A DNA stretch of 64,000 nucleotides from Maea johnstoni (taxonomy: Eukaryota; Annelida; Polychaeta; Spionida; Magelonidae): positions 43,582,248-43,646,247 of the forward strand of contig OZ012685.1 of the NCBI GenBank assembly GCA_963942565.1. The letters run 5' to 3'. Position 1 is the stretch's first letter. Every line of letters begins with the position of its first letter. A program made the translations under genes and the position numbers. Of the stretch, positions 33,630-44,900 are shown piece by piece. The notes beneath the pieces are model-generated. The model did no database searches. It saw nothing but the letters and a program-made list of their open reading frames with translations, and was not told where the DNA came from.

Positions 33630-34088
33630 GACTGTATATTCCATATACAAAATCATACAAGTATGAAAATATGACAAAGGTTGACAAATAAAAGAGTAAT
33701 ACTAAGCAAAATTATATAACTTGGTTGTTAAAGCGTTAAGGTGCAGTTGGGTTTAACAGAACCAACATTTAAAGATCCTTCATTAGCTCACACACGAACG
33801 AAGGTTAATAGAGAATATTTACAAAATGTTCAGAGAGTTATTCACACAAGTATTATGGTTGGAGTATTTTCCTCTTACACGTAATTTAGAGTACGGGACG
33901 TACAATTTAACATAGCCTCAGTAAATAGGCCATACACAGTAACAAATAGACACTGTTTTGCATTAGCATTATAATAGGCTTCTGCTGAGCCTTCCAGACA
34001 CTCGCTTTACTCCTCCAGAAGATATAATCCAAGTCTGCATAATTCCTTGAATGAAAAAAAGAAGTTTGGTCATCTAAGATAATTCCAA

Positions 34089-34913
34089 TCATGGCCATGG
34101 ATGGACATACAGTCCTCGTCTCCTCAAGTGCTTAAGATATTCATTGGTTTCATTTAAGGTCTTTGGAAATACATTCCATCCCACTTCGGCCAATTCGGGG
34201 TGATGGTAGTGCATTTCTACCAGTAATTCATCAACTAAATCCAAAGCATTGCTCTCCTCTAGATGCTTTAAAACCTGCCATTCTGCGCCTTCGATATCCA
34301 TTTTCATGACCACCATGTCGTTGGGACGCAGTTTTAGGGTATTCTGCATGAAGTCAGCAATGTCTACGGTCGAGGGTTTGTATGACGTACCAACAGTGGA
34401 TTCTAATAGTACCACTCTAGTCCCTTTCACTTCGATGTCGTTTTCATTTGGCACGTGAAAGACATTCGGTACTTGTTCAAATGCGTACACTTCGTGGAAT
34501 TTCCCAGGGTAATTCACCAAGAACCATTTGACGCTGCTTTCATAGGTCCTCGCTCCCAGGTCGAGAAGGACTACTCTTGGGTACTTGGAGAAGTCCACGT
34601 GTTGCCCTAAGAGATTTTGAAGGACGTGCGATTTGTCCTCAGGGTCCACTTTACCATAGACATCCCGATACCATTTTGGTCTATAATGCTCCTGTGGGTT
34701 CAGAGGAGCCATCCTGAGGTGCTTGTACTCTACGGAATAGGCACTGGAGGTGGATATGTCCTCCTGTTGCATGTTTCGGTAAATGTGTATTGGTGACGAA
34801 TCACGCAAGTAATGTCCTCCCAGAAATACCAGCAAAACCACCACTAGGAGAATGATAAACCTTCTCACCAGTCGGAAGGTGTTAACACTCGATATCATGC
34901 TCGCCATAGTCAA
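34089..34913 (-). CDS. Membrane-anchored FkbM-family methyltransferase-like protein
   Basis: A 274-residue single-exon frame. A short basic N-terminus is followed by a hydrophobic segment (about residues 19-37, IILLVVVLLVFLGG), typical of a type II Golgi/ER signal anchor. The lumenal part has VVLLDLGARTYESSVKWF, fitting the SAM-binding loop of Rossmann methyltransferases, and VVMKMDIEGAEWQVLKHL, the hallmark K-x-D-x-EGAE motif of FkbM-type enzymes. FkbM proteins are generally O-methyltransferases of sugars or polyketides, and animal members are poorly characterised, so the substrate is unknown. The start is the first Met of the frame, with a second Met two codons later; MASMISS may be an alternative. 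It lies alone between repeats and the WBP11 tail. Ordinary codon use and no internal stop argue for a live gene. Confidence 0.8.
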   Translation of the reverse strand: MTMASMISSVNTFRLVRRFIILLVVVLLVFLGGHYLRDSSPIHIYRNMQQEDISTSSAYSVEYKHLRMAPLNPQEHYRPKWYRDVYGKVDPEDKSHVLQNLLGQHVDFSKYPRVVLLDLGARTYESSVKWFLVNYPGKFHEVYAFEQVPNVFHVPNENDIEVKGTRVVLLESTVGTSYKPSTVDIADFMQNTLKLRPNDMVVMKMDIEGAEWQVLKHLEESNALDLVDELLVEMHYHHPELAEVGWNVFPKTLNETNEYLKHLRRRGLYVHPWP

Positions 34914-35169
34914 GTCCTCGTCTGGTGTAAAACAGGTGCATATACATAAACTGTTCGTTCACCACTGATGAACATACCTACGCGATCAATCCCGGAATAA
35001 CTATCGATAATTCATTAGACTGTAACCGTTACAGATGTTAGTGTTAGCGAAATATTCTAATCAATAACTTTTTACGTATGACCTTTCTAAGACACGACTT
35101 GTGGTGCTGAATGAAATGCGAAAATGTTAGCACTCAATAAATAAAATATGTATGCATGTGAACTTGTCC

Positions 35170-35304
35170 GCATGTATGTATGTTTATATGTATGCGTGCG
35201 TGCGTGTATGTATGTATGTATGTATGTATGTATGTATGTATGTATGTATGTATGTATGTATGTGTATATGTGTGTATGTGTGTGTATGTACGTACATACG
35301 TATG

Positions 35305-35340
<36 letters not shown>

Positions 35341-35398
35341 CATGCATGTATGCATGCATTTATGTATGTATGTATGTATGTATGTATGTATGTATTTG
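35170..35398 (+). repeat. GTAT/TG microsatellite
   Basis: A run of TATG tetramers, then mixed TGTGTATG, a TG dinucleotide run (about 35308-35336), then TATG tetramers again. It lies about 260 bp upstream of the FkbM-like start codon. Cys/Met/Val/Tyr and His/Thr frames across it on both strands are artefacts. Confidence 0.95.
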
Positions 35399-35399
35399 A

Positions 35400-37978
35400 A
35401 CTATGTAGGGCATTATAACAGCACAGTAGACGGGGAATAGTGCCCGTATAATGGATATCATGATATAGATTGGTATTATGATTCAGAGCATCTTGGCATC
35501 ATCATGAAATACAACGGGAACGTCAAATTCTTTCTATAAGCTGAAAAATTATAACTTTCAAACCGATCACGTTTTCTGCACTCTCCAAATGGAAAGGTCT
35601 TTTCTCTTGCCAATATGAGCATAACTCACTGCTCTAACACCATAACCCCACTCCTGATACATTTCTGAAAAAATATCAATCTTATCAATCTTTGCAACTA
35701 GTATTGAAAGCACCCGTTAAGGAATTATTGTTCCTAGTTTACCTTTGTTTCAATACTGTTGAAAAAAAGGTGTGGGAACGGTCTGAATATACTCAGTGCA
35801 TCGATTGGGTAAAGAGGAATATACAGATCTATAGACATATCTTCAAGTTCCGAAAATGGTTGAAAATCCAACAATGTAACCTATCATTTGTGGTGCTTGA
35901 CCCGTTTTGGACCATGGTTTAAGATTTCAAAATGATTCATGAACAAAGGTTACTGAATAATTCATAACCCTTACAGCCTTTATGCAGTAATGGCAAAAAG
36001 AAGGATTCTTTGTCAATTAAAGTTTTATCCCGAAGAACAAAAGGTCCTATTTTCTTATGTTACGACACATGCCATGTGGGAATGTACCAACCTTTCTTCT
36101 GAATACTGGTTTTAGCTTAGATGAACACCTTATCTACATCTCTACCTACAGTGAACGCTTTGCCCTGCTCCCAATTATTATTTTCCAATACATTTAGATT
36201 CATGAGAAGCTCTATACAGCTTAATCCGAACAGTAAACACACATACCTATCAAAATTGACCCACCCAATTTCCCAACATTTATGTGATGGAGACTTTTTC
36301 GCGGCATTTTCATTAGTTTGTTTCCTGACCACCAGGGGGCATGTTGATACTTGGATTGGGATTTATGATTTACTTATATACCCATGCAATCAAGCATATA
36401 AAAGGAGTAACTTTCACCTAACATCCTTATATAGATAATGTGACAGCTATTTTGGTGTCTGATATCAGGAGAGTTGATAGGTAGTACACATTTTACAGGG
36501 CAAAATGGTCCTCAGAACTTCCTATAGTGAACACCAGCTGCAAAGGTAGGTCAAAGTCAATTATGTACACGAGAACAGGATTTCCTGTAGTCTACTTTAA
36601 TCAATCATCTTAATTGCCCTGGCAAGGTATTCTTCATTATCAGCGATGGTACTTGCATTCATTGCAGCCTTTGTCGTTTGAGACAAGCAATTATCACTGT
36701 TGCTTGAAGAAAAGAGTGAATACTGTGCAGTGGATGGATACCCTTAATACTGATAAATGATTAAAAGGTAATATAGAACCCTGACTCTAGATAGTATAAG
36801 CATGTGACACTATTTCTCTTAAGTTTTCTGGTATATAGCAGACCAAGATACTCTATTTAAATCTAAACTGCTCTATCAAGATTATTACCGACTCGCAAAA
36901 CCCCTGAGACATGAACACTCCCTACTATGAACGGTTTAGGCTCGTTCCAAGGCGTTCACACCTCAAAGGTTTTAATGTGGTACCAAACCATTGAGATACA
37001 CATCCAGTCTTATACTATTTCTTTAGTTTGATCGCCAAACTCCCCAAAATGATATCACGATTTAATTAGGTAACTTCCTTGGAAGAGGAATATGGTAACT
37101 TCCTTGGAAGAGGAATTAAAAAAAAAATGTTTTCAATTATTTGACCAATATCTCCTCGGAGGTCAAATCATAGGGAAATGCTTAGTTTTAGCTGATATTA
37201 GCAGCTGCAATAAAATGTTTAAAGTTCCTTTGTATTCAGTACACTATGCGGAACATTTCAGATTAAAGGTGATTTGAGACTCACATATGGTGAAACCAGT
37301 CTGAATCTTTAATTTCCATCAAAGTGAAAACAAAACACTTGCAACTGAAGGCGATTTCAAAAGGAACTTTAACTATCGACCAAGGAGCATAATATTTCAC
37401 AAAATATTAAGAATATATCAATGCGGAGTGAAGGGTATCACATTGTGTCTACCTTTACTACGTAGAAACTTTATGTATGACCATTTCATTTAGATTGGGT
37501 GTTGACAACGCGGAAAATGTGCTTTTTTCAACTTCTAGACTGCATACCTTCAACCTTTGGAACAAAATCAAAATTGAGGACAATGTGATAGCCTTCCGCC
37601 TGAAATGCTTTTAGCTATACTAGATATACTAGTAACGAACTTTAAGCAGGTCTTTTGAAATTTGATACTCAAAATACATGTATACATGTTTGAAGTGAAC
37701 GTATTTTGGTGAAAAGAGCCCTATGCGAGGTCCTGTGATATTTGATCTCTTATTGTGCTCAGTGATTCCCTAGATAGTAGCAGCTGGGCTGATCATTAGA
37801 GTCATTTTGCTTTTCCTTGATTTTATATGGTTATTTAATCCATATAAAGTGTATATTCTCCAAAATATCTCCTGATGAGGAAACCATTATGTACCACTAG
37901 TGTACTCTTCCAACAGGCTGTTGGTTTGTGAGGGGTTGAGTAGTTGAAAGACACATTGAGTTTTGTCAAACAGTTCAA
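35400..37978. other. AT-rich stretch with nothing recognisable
   Basis: About 2.6 kb without any exon, repeat family or conserved peptide I can identify. In particular, I looked on the minus strand for the missing C-terminal part of WBP11 and did not see it. A 24-bp segment containing GGTAACTTCCTTGGAAGAGG is tandemly doubled at about 37070-37115. Confidence 0.5.
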
Positions 37979-38184
37979 CCCTTATTCTGCTGGTAGCTAA
38001 TTTGGCAAATACAAAATGATGCAAACAAGCTCAGAAATGACTGAACGCCTGGCATTTGGGTACTAATATGAGAGAACTCAGCGAGAGCTATCTAATGAAT
38101 ACAAACATGACAGGGTTTAGATGGTTTTCAAAGATCTTTGCATCTTTGTGCTTTAGACGAAATTAGACTCAGCATTGGAAGGGT
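37979..38184 (-). mobile_element. TTAA-type MITE (family D1), reverse copy
   Basis: 206 bp from CCCTTATTCTGCTGG to CAGCATTGGAAGGG. Right flank TTAA (38185-38188), left flank TTCA. Confidence 0.6.
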
Positions 38185-38500
38185 TAATTATAGACCTGTG
38201 CCATCTTCACAAATGCGGAGAAAAGATAATACGGAGGACAGAGTTTTACATTTTCCCCAATCTTTGCCCCGTTCAAATTTCATAACCATGCCTTTTAAGG
38301 AGTGTTGCCAAAATGACAAAAGTGCACTTTTCAACTTCAAGATTGCATAACAAAGTCAAAATTAGAAAATGTGTGTGATATCCTTCCCACCGTAATATTC
38401 TTAGCTGTAGCTGTGCCACATTTTGAGAAAAGCTGTTAATATTTGATTCCCAAAATGCATGTTTGAAGCAACCATGTCTTGGGGAAATTCACTATAGAGG

Positions 38501-38700
38501 NNNNNNNNNNNNNNNNNNNNNNNNNNNNNNNNNNNNNNNNNNNNNNNNNNNNNNNNNNNNNNNNNNNNNNNNNNNNNNNNNNNNNNNNNNNNNNNNNNNN
38601 NNNNNNNNNNNNNNNNNNNNNNNNNNNNNNNNNNNNNNNNNNNNNNNNNNNNNNNNNNNNNNNNNNNNNNNNNNNNNNNNNNNNNNNNNNNNNNNNNNNN
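38501..38700. other. Assembly gap (200 N)
   Basis: Exactly 200 unknown bases, probably a placeholder for a gap of unknown size. It lies downstream of the last visible WBP11 exon and may hide that gene's 3' end. Confidence 1.
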
Positions 38701-38994
38701 ATGCCTGAAACATCAACACAGTGTATTGTTAAGGAATTATCTTTAAGTACAGGACATCTTGAATACAAAGGGATGACCTATTTCAACCTGACATGGATAA
38801 GTACAATTTAAAATAGGACTGTTATTTCAAGCTCTTTTCTAGTTTGTGTTTGGCATGATATATTAATGATTTATCAACAATAACTATTGGTGCTGGTCTT
38901 GTACTTTAGTGGCTAACACAAATTTCAAAAACACCATATTTCTTTCTGATGTTATTTCATGATGTCACTTCGCAGGCAGGCATTATGTACTAAC

Positions 38995-41900
38995 CTGGTG
39001 GTCCTGGGGGTAATCGTGGAGGAGGGCCTCGCAGGTTTGGTGGCATTCCCGGGGGCGGTCCTGGCGGCATTCCCGGGGGGCGCCCTGGGGGTGGCCCTGG
39101 CGGCAGCATCCTGGGAGGCATTCCAGGGGGGCCCCGCAGGGGAGGAGGTCTGAACATCATCGGAGGCATTCCTGGCGGAGGACCTATGAGGAAATGATTC
39201 AGTTAGCATCATCATAGACACAGATAGTATCATTTTAATTTCTTCTTTTTCTTTAATACCATCAACATCATCAACATAAAATGTACCATTCAAATGATCT
39301 ATTATGCTATCATCATAAATTAATCTGAAGTTTTGTCATGCTATTATAGGTGTAGACTAAATTCATATTAAGTAAAAACACACACAACTTGAGTGGATGA
39401 TTTGCACAGAATGTGATTGTATGATAAGTATGAACCTAAAATGATTGTCAATTAAAATGAAAGTCAATTAAAATGATCAGTTAAATATAAAATTAAGGGT
39501 ATCATTTTTTCCCACAATATCTTAATAAAGCGGACACGAAATCAAGATTATATTCTGTCATTGGCTCAATTTCCTCGTTTATTCCTAAAAATTTGGAATT
39601 CTGAAAGTGCAAATGAGATGTTTGGAAAACGTCTGAACTCAATTGCTTTAGCCAAATAATATCTCTCTGCTAGGTCAAGCATTCCCATTTGCTAGCAATT
39701 AATCAAGTGAGAAAACTTGAATAATTTATATCCCAACATTAAAGGGTTTTCTTTACCTGGTGGTAGTCCAGGCGGTAGACCAGGAGGTGGCCCAGGTGGT
39801 CCTCCGTGTGGGGCGCCAGGCGGTGCGCCAGGTGGTGCTCCGGGTGGCGCACCAGGCGGTGCACCGGGTGGCGCACCAGGCGGTGCACCAGGTGGTGCTC
39901 CAGGCGGTGGTCCTGGTCTTGCTCCTGCTGGGTGCCGGACGGCAGTAGGTGGCGCTCTGCTGACAGCACTCATCGTAGATGGCGCCGCATCTGGTGGCAC
40001 TCCGGGGGGTAGATCTACATCAGACATCTTCATTCTCATCTTCCCGTCATCCACCGGCTCTGTCTTCTTTTCTTCAGGCATTCTCTCAAACTCCCTCCTC
40101 ACTGGTGGCTCCTCCTTCATCTCCTCTTCCTCCTCCTCCTCTTCTTCTTCTTCCATCTCTTCTTCCTCATCCTCTTCTTCTTCACTTTCTTCAGATTCCT
40201 AAATAAGGCGGAGTAACAAACAATTACATCAAATAGGTGCATCGAAGCTCTAATAATAATTATATACTGTGGTGTACCAGGCATTGGCCTTTACAGAATT
40301 AGCCATTCTCTGCCTTATTCTAGGGGGGATGTCTACTTGTCCAATTAGTAAAGTGAGCAAAATCTCTTCTTTATCTACTAAAGGTGTGCTTCTGTGTTTA
40401 AAAAAAAAGTCATATTTGGCAAGAGTTTACGCGGCTGATAAGTAAATATGATATCAGCATAGTAACTTCTCATTAAATCTATGTATATCTGCATTGAAGG
40501 TTTAGCACCTCAAACCTCAACAACAGAGATTTACCTACTAAGGACTGGTGTTGGTGAGAAAAGGCCCTCATGTTTCATCCTTCCTTCCCTAGATTTCATC
40601 TCATAATGTTGGCTCTGTATCTAGACAACTTCTCTACAATGGCCACTCCTGACCAGGCCTCTCTGTGGTCAGTTTACAGGAGCTTCACTGTGTATCAAGT
40701 ACTTTGCCCCCAGTAAAATGCACAAGTGAAACAGGTGATTTATTCATCAGTTAAAAAGTAAAAACCTGGCCTCTAACTGTGATATCAATTACAAAACCTC
40801 TAGCATGCACAGGTGAAATAAGGTGTTTATTTATCAATTAACCCTTTCATACCTGGAGATCTACTTGACTAGTAGCAGTTTTGGCTGATACGGGTATGAA
40901 TGGGTTAAAAGTTTAAAAAAACTGACCTCTATCCATGTTATCAATTACATAACTTCTAGCATGCACAGGTGAAATAAGCTAATTACTTATCAATTAAACC
41001 ATGATAACTTGCCTCTGGTTGTGGTGTCTGCGGGATCTGCTGACCAGCCATTTTCAACATCATCACCTGGAGTGACGTGATCGCTGGCTTCTTCTTGTAG
41101 AACAGGTGACTCTCTATATCGGACTCTTCAGATTTACGACTATCGTCATCCTGAAATCTTGTCTTCCTATCGTCATCCTGAAATCTTGTCTTCCTATCGT
41201 CATCCTGAAATCTTATCTTCCTCTTTTTGGCTGTAACACATAAATATTGCAAGATGAAAAAAATACACCACAATTTTGCAACTCCACGCTAATTCAAATG
41301 AAATGCAAAGATGATAAATTCAAACTGGTACACCACAAAAATTATTGGCCCGAATTCAGGGGATTTTTTAATAAGCAAACATGAACCATTCAATAAGTTT
41401 GAAATTTATCATTATCGTTATAATCTATTATTTCTATCATTATTATTATTATCATTATTATTATTATTATAATTATTCTCCTTATCATCAACATTCTTAT
41501 CATTTATTATCACTATTTTTATCATCACTATTATTATTTTTATTATTCTCATCATTATCTAACAATATCTTACGCTTAGGTTCCTCTGGTTCCTTGTCTC
41601 TCTCTTTGGGCTTCTCTGGTGGTAACTGTGGGAGAAGTGGGGTGGGTAGGACAGGTGGCAGCACCGGAGGCAGCACCGGGGGTATGGAGGGAGGCGGTAT
41701 TGGGATGTCTTCCTGCTCCTGGGCTTCTGGCATGGGAACATCCTCTACTATCTCTTCTTCTTTTTCTAAAAACATGAGAAGTAACAGAGAATATGAGAAT
41801 GTCTTAATTTCTTTTGGCCACAGAATAGGTTTATCACATGGTCTTAGCCAGCAGGGCGTCTGGGTGCCTTTTTGGACACCCAAACCCTTAAAAAGAACCC

Positions 41901-44900
41901 CTCAGGACACCCAAATTTTTTAGGGTGGAATTTCTAAAAATCTCAATCTCAAGCTTATAAATGAATTTTTTTTCATCTCCTTATACGTCCCATGACATTG
42001 TTTAATGATATCATGCCTAATTTTGATGAATTTATACATGTTTATGATTGAAATATGAGTATATTGTGATCCCCCTTAAAAATTCGGACACCCAAAAATT
42101 TTACAACTGCCAATTTTAGGCACCCAGTTTCTAAATCCTGGCTAAGACACTGGTTTATCACTTGATTATTTTGCTTTATGGAACAAAAAATCTCATACTT
42201 TAAATTACTTCTATAATGGAGATTGGACAGTAAATAATTTAAGAGTCAATATCTCAATACCCACAGACACACTGACTAAAGGTTTTAGCTTGGTAAGGAT
42301 ATTTTGGTATTAAATGGAGCCAGGGACTTAGCCAGGACATGTCCTGCCATTCTTTTGGACATGCAGTTTCCTGAAAACCTTATTTTTCGACAGGCAAAAC
42401 CTTCTATAAAGAATTTTCAATTTGGGGGTAAAAACCAAATATATCACTAAATAACCATCTTCTAAGACAAAGCGGAAAGGTAAATTGCCCTTTTTCAACT
42501 CAATTAGCTATCAAATGAAGTTCAGGGATTGACTTATATGGGTGTCCGGGCGGTATTCACGCCCTGAAATTTGTCCGGCCGACCCAAGACTGACTATCAT
42601 TTATCATATGAGATCGCCCGAAAACCGACCAGAACAATTTTCTTAAGTCAATCCCTGAAGTTGTTATTTGGATTGGAAGTAGATCAAAAGCTAAATGTGG
42701 ATGGGCAGAACTTTTGGATTTGCTGTTTTTGAAAGGCATTTTTGAAATCCTGGCTAAGACCCTGCATGGTGCTAACTTTGAAGTAAGCTCCATGCTATAG
42801 ATTAGTTCATAGTTGACTTCAGCCGCCTCACCTATAACTTCCTCCATTTCTGGCTCGCTATCACTCAGTTCAGGAGGTGGACCAAGTGGAGGCCCAGGTG
42901 GTTTCCTTTTCTTCCCTGGTGGTGGGCCTGGAGGGGGACCAGGAGGTGCTTTGCTACAGAAAAAATAAAAATAGTAATAAAATTGTAAGAAAAAATAGAA
43001 ATAGTAAGAAAATTGTAAGATTTAAGAAAATCATTAATAATAAACATGGTGGAATTGGTTATGAAACAAATAACTATCTTTAGGAAAACAGCAGTCTTAA
43101 GCATTCTCTTTAGAAGATTTTTATTCATAACTTCAAGAATCATTCCTCTTGTTGATTTTCCTGACCATGCAGTATGAATATCATTCTACGAAATAGGTGT
43201 TTAATATTCATTAAACATTTGTATTTGGAGTGAATATATTAGGACTATCAGATCTATGTCTTCATTTGCTTTGGGCATGTTCTAGAACGATTTCATTCCT
43301 ACCAAAGACAAATCAAGAACAATTTGTTCTCAGAATAATTTTACTGAACAAGTCCTAGTTCTCATAAAAAACAGGCTTAGTTTTCATAAAAGAATTGAAT
43401 GTTCAAAATATTTTGCAATAAAAATGTTTCCCAAGCAGTACTTACTCAAAAGCAGATGTTTTCTTTAATATTCCCAGTATTGGTTTAGGTACCAGCATTT
43501 CTGGGAGAGGGATATCGCTGGGGAGGGGGATGAGGGAAGTAGCTGAAAGAAAAAAAAATCATTTGATTAGATACAAGCTGATTAGATGCAAACAATTAAA
43601 GAAAATATCTGGATATTCCATTCCCAAAATTGTTTGGTAATATCTTTTCAAAAATCTATAAATCCAAACATTTTCTGTTTGTATTGCTAAGTCAAACTGT
43701 CAAAGACAAATCTTATAGCATTGAATTTTCAAAAATCCATAAATTTCAACCTTTTCTATTCTGGACATTAGTTTAACAATAAAACATATATGATTGTTGA
43801 GGTAGCTTAACCCTTCCATGCCTGCAACACTCAAAAATATTCAGACTATTTTGGTAATACCTATCTATGTGACTAAGGATTTTTTTGAGAAATATTTAAA
43901 GAAGAATGCTCATCAGAACTGAACGCATTTCTTGACTTCAAATATTTTTTGAATACATGTTTGATTTAAAAGTTATTTTCAAAAGTTGTTCTCACCTGTT
44001 AACTGCTGCATGGGTAACTCTGGTAGAGGGATCTGATCCAGCTGGACTCGCTCAGCATTTTTCACTTGTTCTGAAAAGATATACAATCAATAGAAGTTAC
44101 TCGATACAGTAATAACTATCTACTTCCATATATTTTTGTAATAGATTATTAAAATCCATATTCTAATATTCAATTATAAATGGGCACAGTACGTACAGGT
44201 TTCACTGTATGATCAAACATGGTCAGGAGACCAACTGGTAGGTGAAAACACATATTTAAAGAAACTGATCAGGCCAACCTGCAATATGCACATCATAGTT
44301 CACCCTCTAGAAAGGAAACTCAGTTCAAACAGAACACTTTGGACTAATCTTGTACTTAAGGTGTTTTTGCTATGGTTGGCTCTACACAGACCAATGCAAC
44401 TTACAACTTTCATTCATGAGTTTAATACTTAATTCATTATTTAACAAATGTAAAGTGAAAGAACAATCCTTGATTAATTACATCTAATATCCAAAAATGA
44501 GTTGGAAATATAAATCACATAAACCTCACTTTCCTTACTATAATCAAGTATTTTCCTTTTTAGATTGCATTCCCTAGATTACCTGATTATAAACATCCAT
44601 ACCAATCAATATTTCCACTTTTCAGTATAACCGCACAGAGCATTAAATTAATAGGTTTGCTTCTCGCCCATTTTTCTAAAACTTGCTGTTATCTCCATAA
44701 TCTTTTCAATAAGTATCAACAAGCTTCTCTATCATCTTCATATCAAGAAAAATCTACTTACCAAAATAAACCTGCAGTTGTGATTTTTTCTTTTCATATT
44801 CTATCTCTGCCTTCTTTAGCTCCATATAATAGTCTTGATCTTCTTTTTCCTTTGGAGAAGAAATATTCATATTAAAATTGATGTGTAGGGAAAAATAAGG

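Noticed and set aside
35087-35440. Cys/Met/Val/Tyr and His/Thr/Tyr frames on both strands
   Set aside because: All are readings of the TATG/TG microsatellite.
38436-38811. Frames spanning the N gap
   Set aside because: They are made of unknown residues from the 200 N.
39717-40206. Gly/Ser-rich plus-strand frames
   Set aside because: Antisense shadows of WBP11 exon 11 (PPGA repeats and Glu run); the minus-strand frame has the splice sites and the family match.
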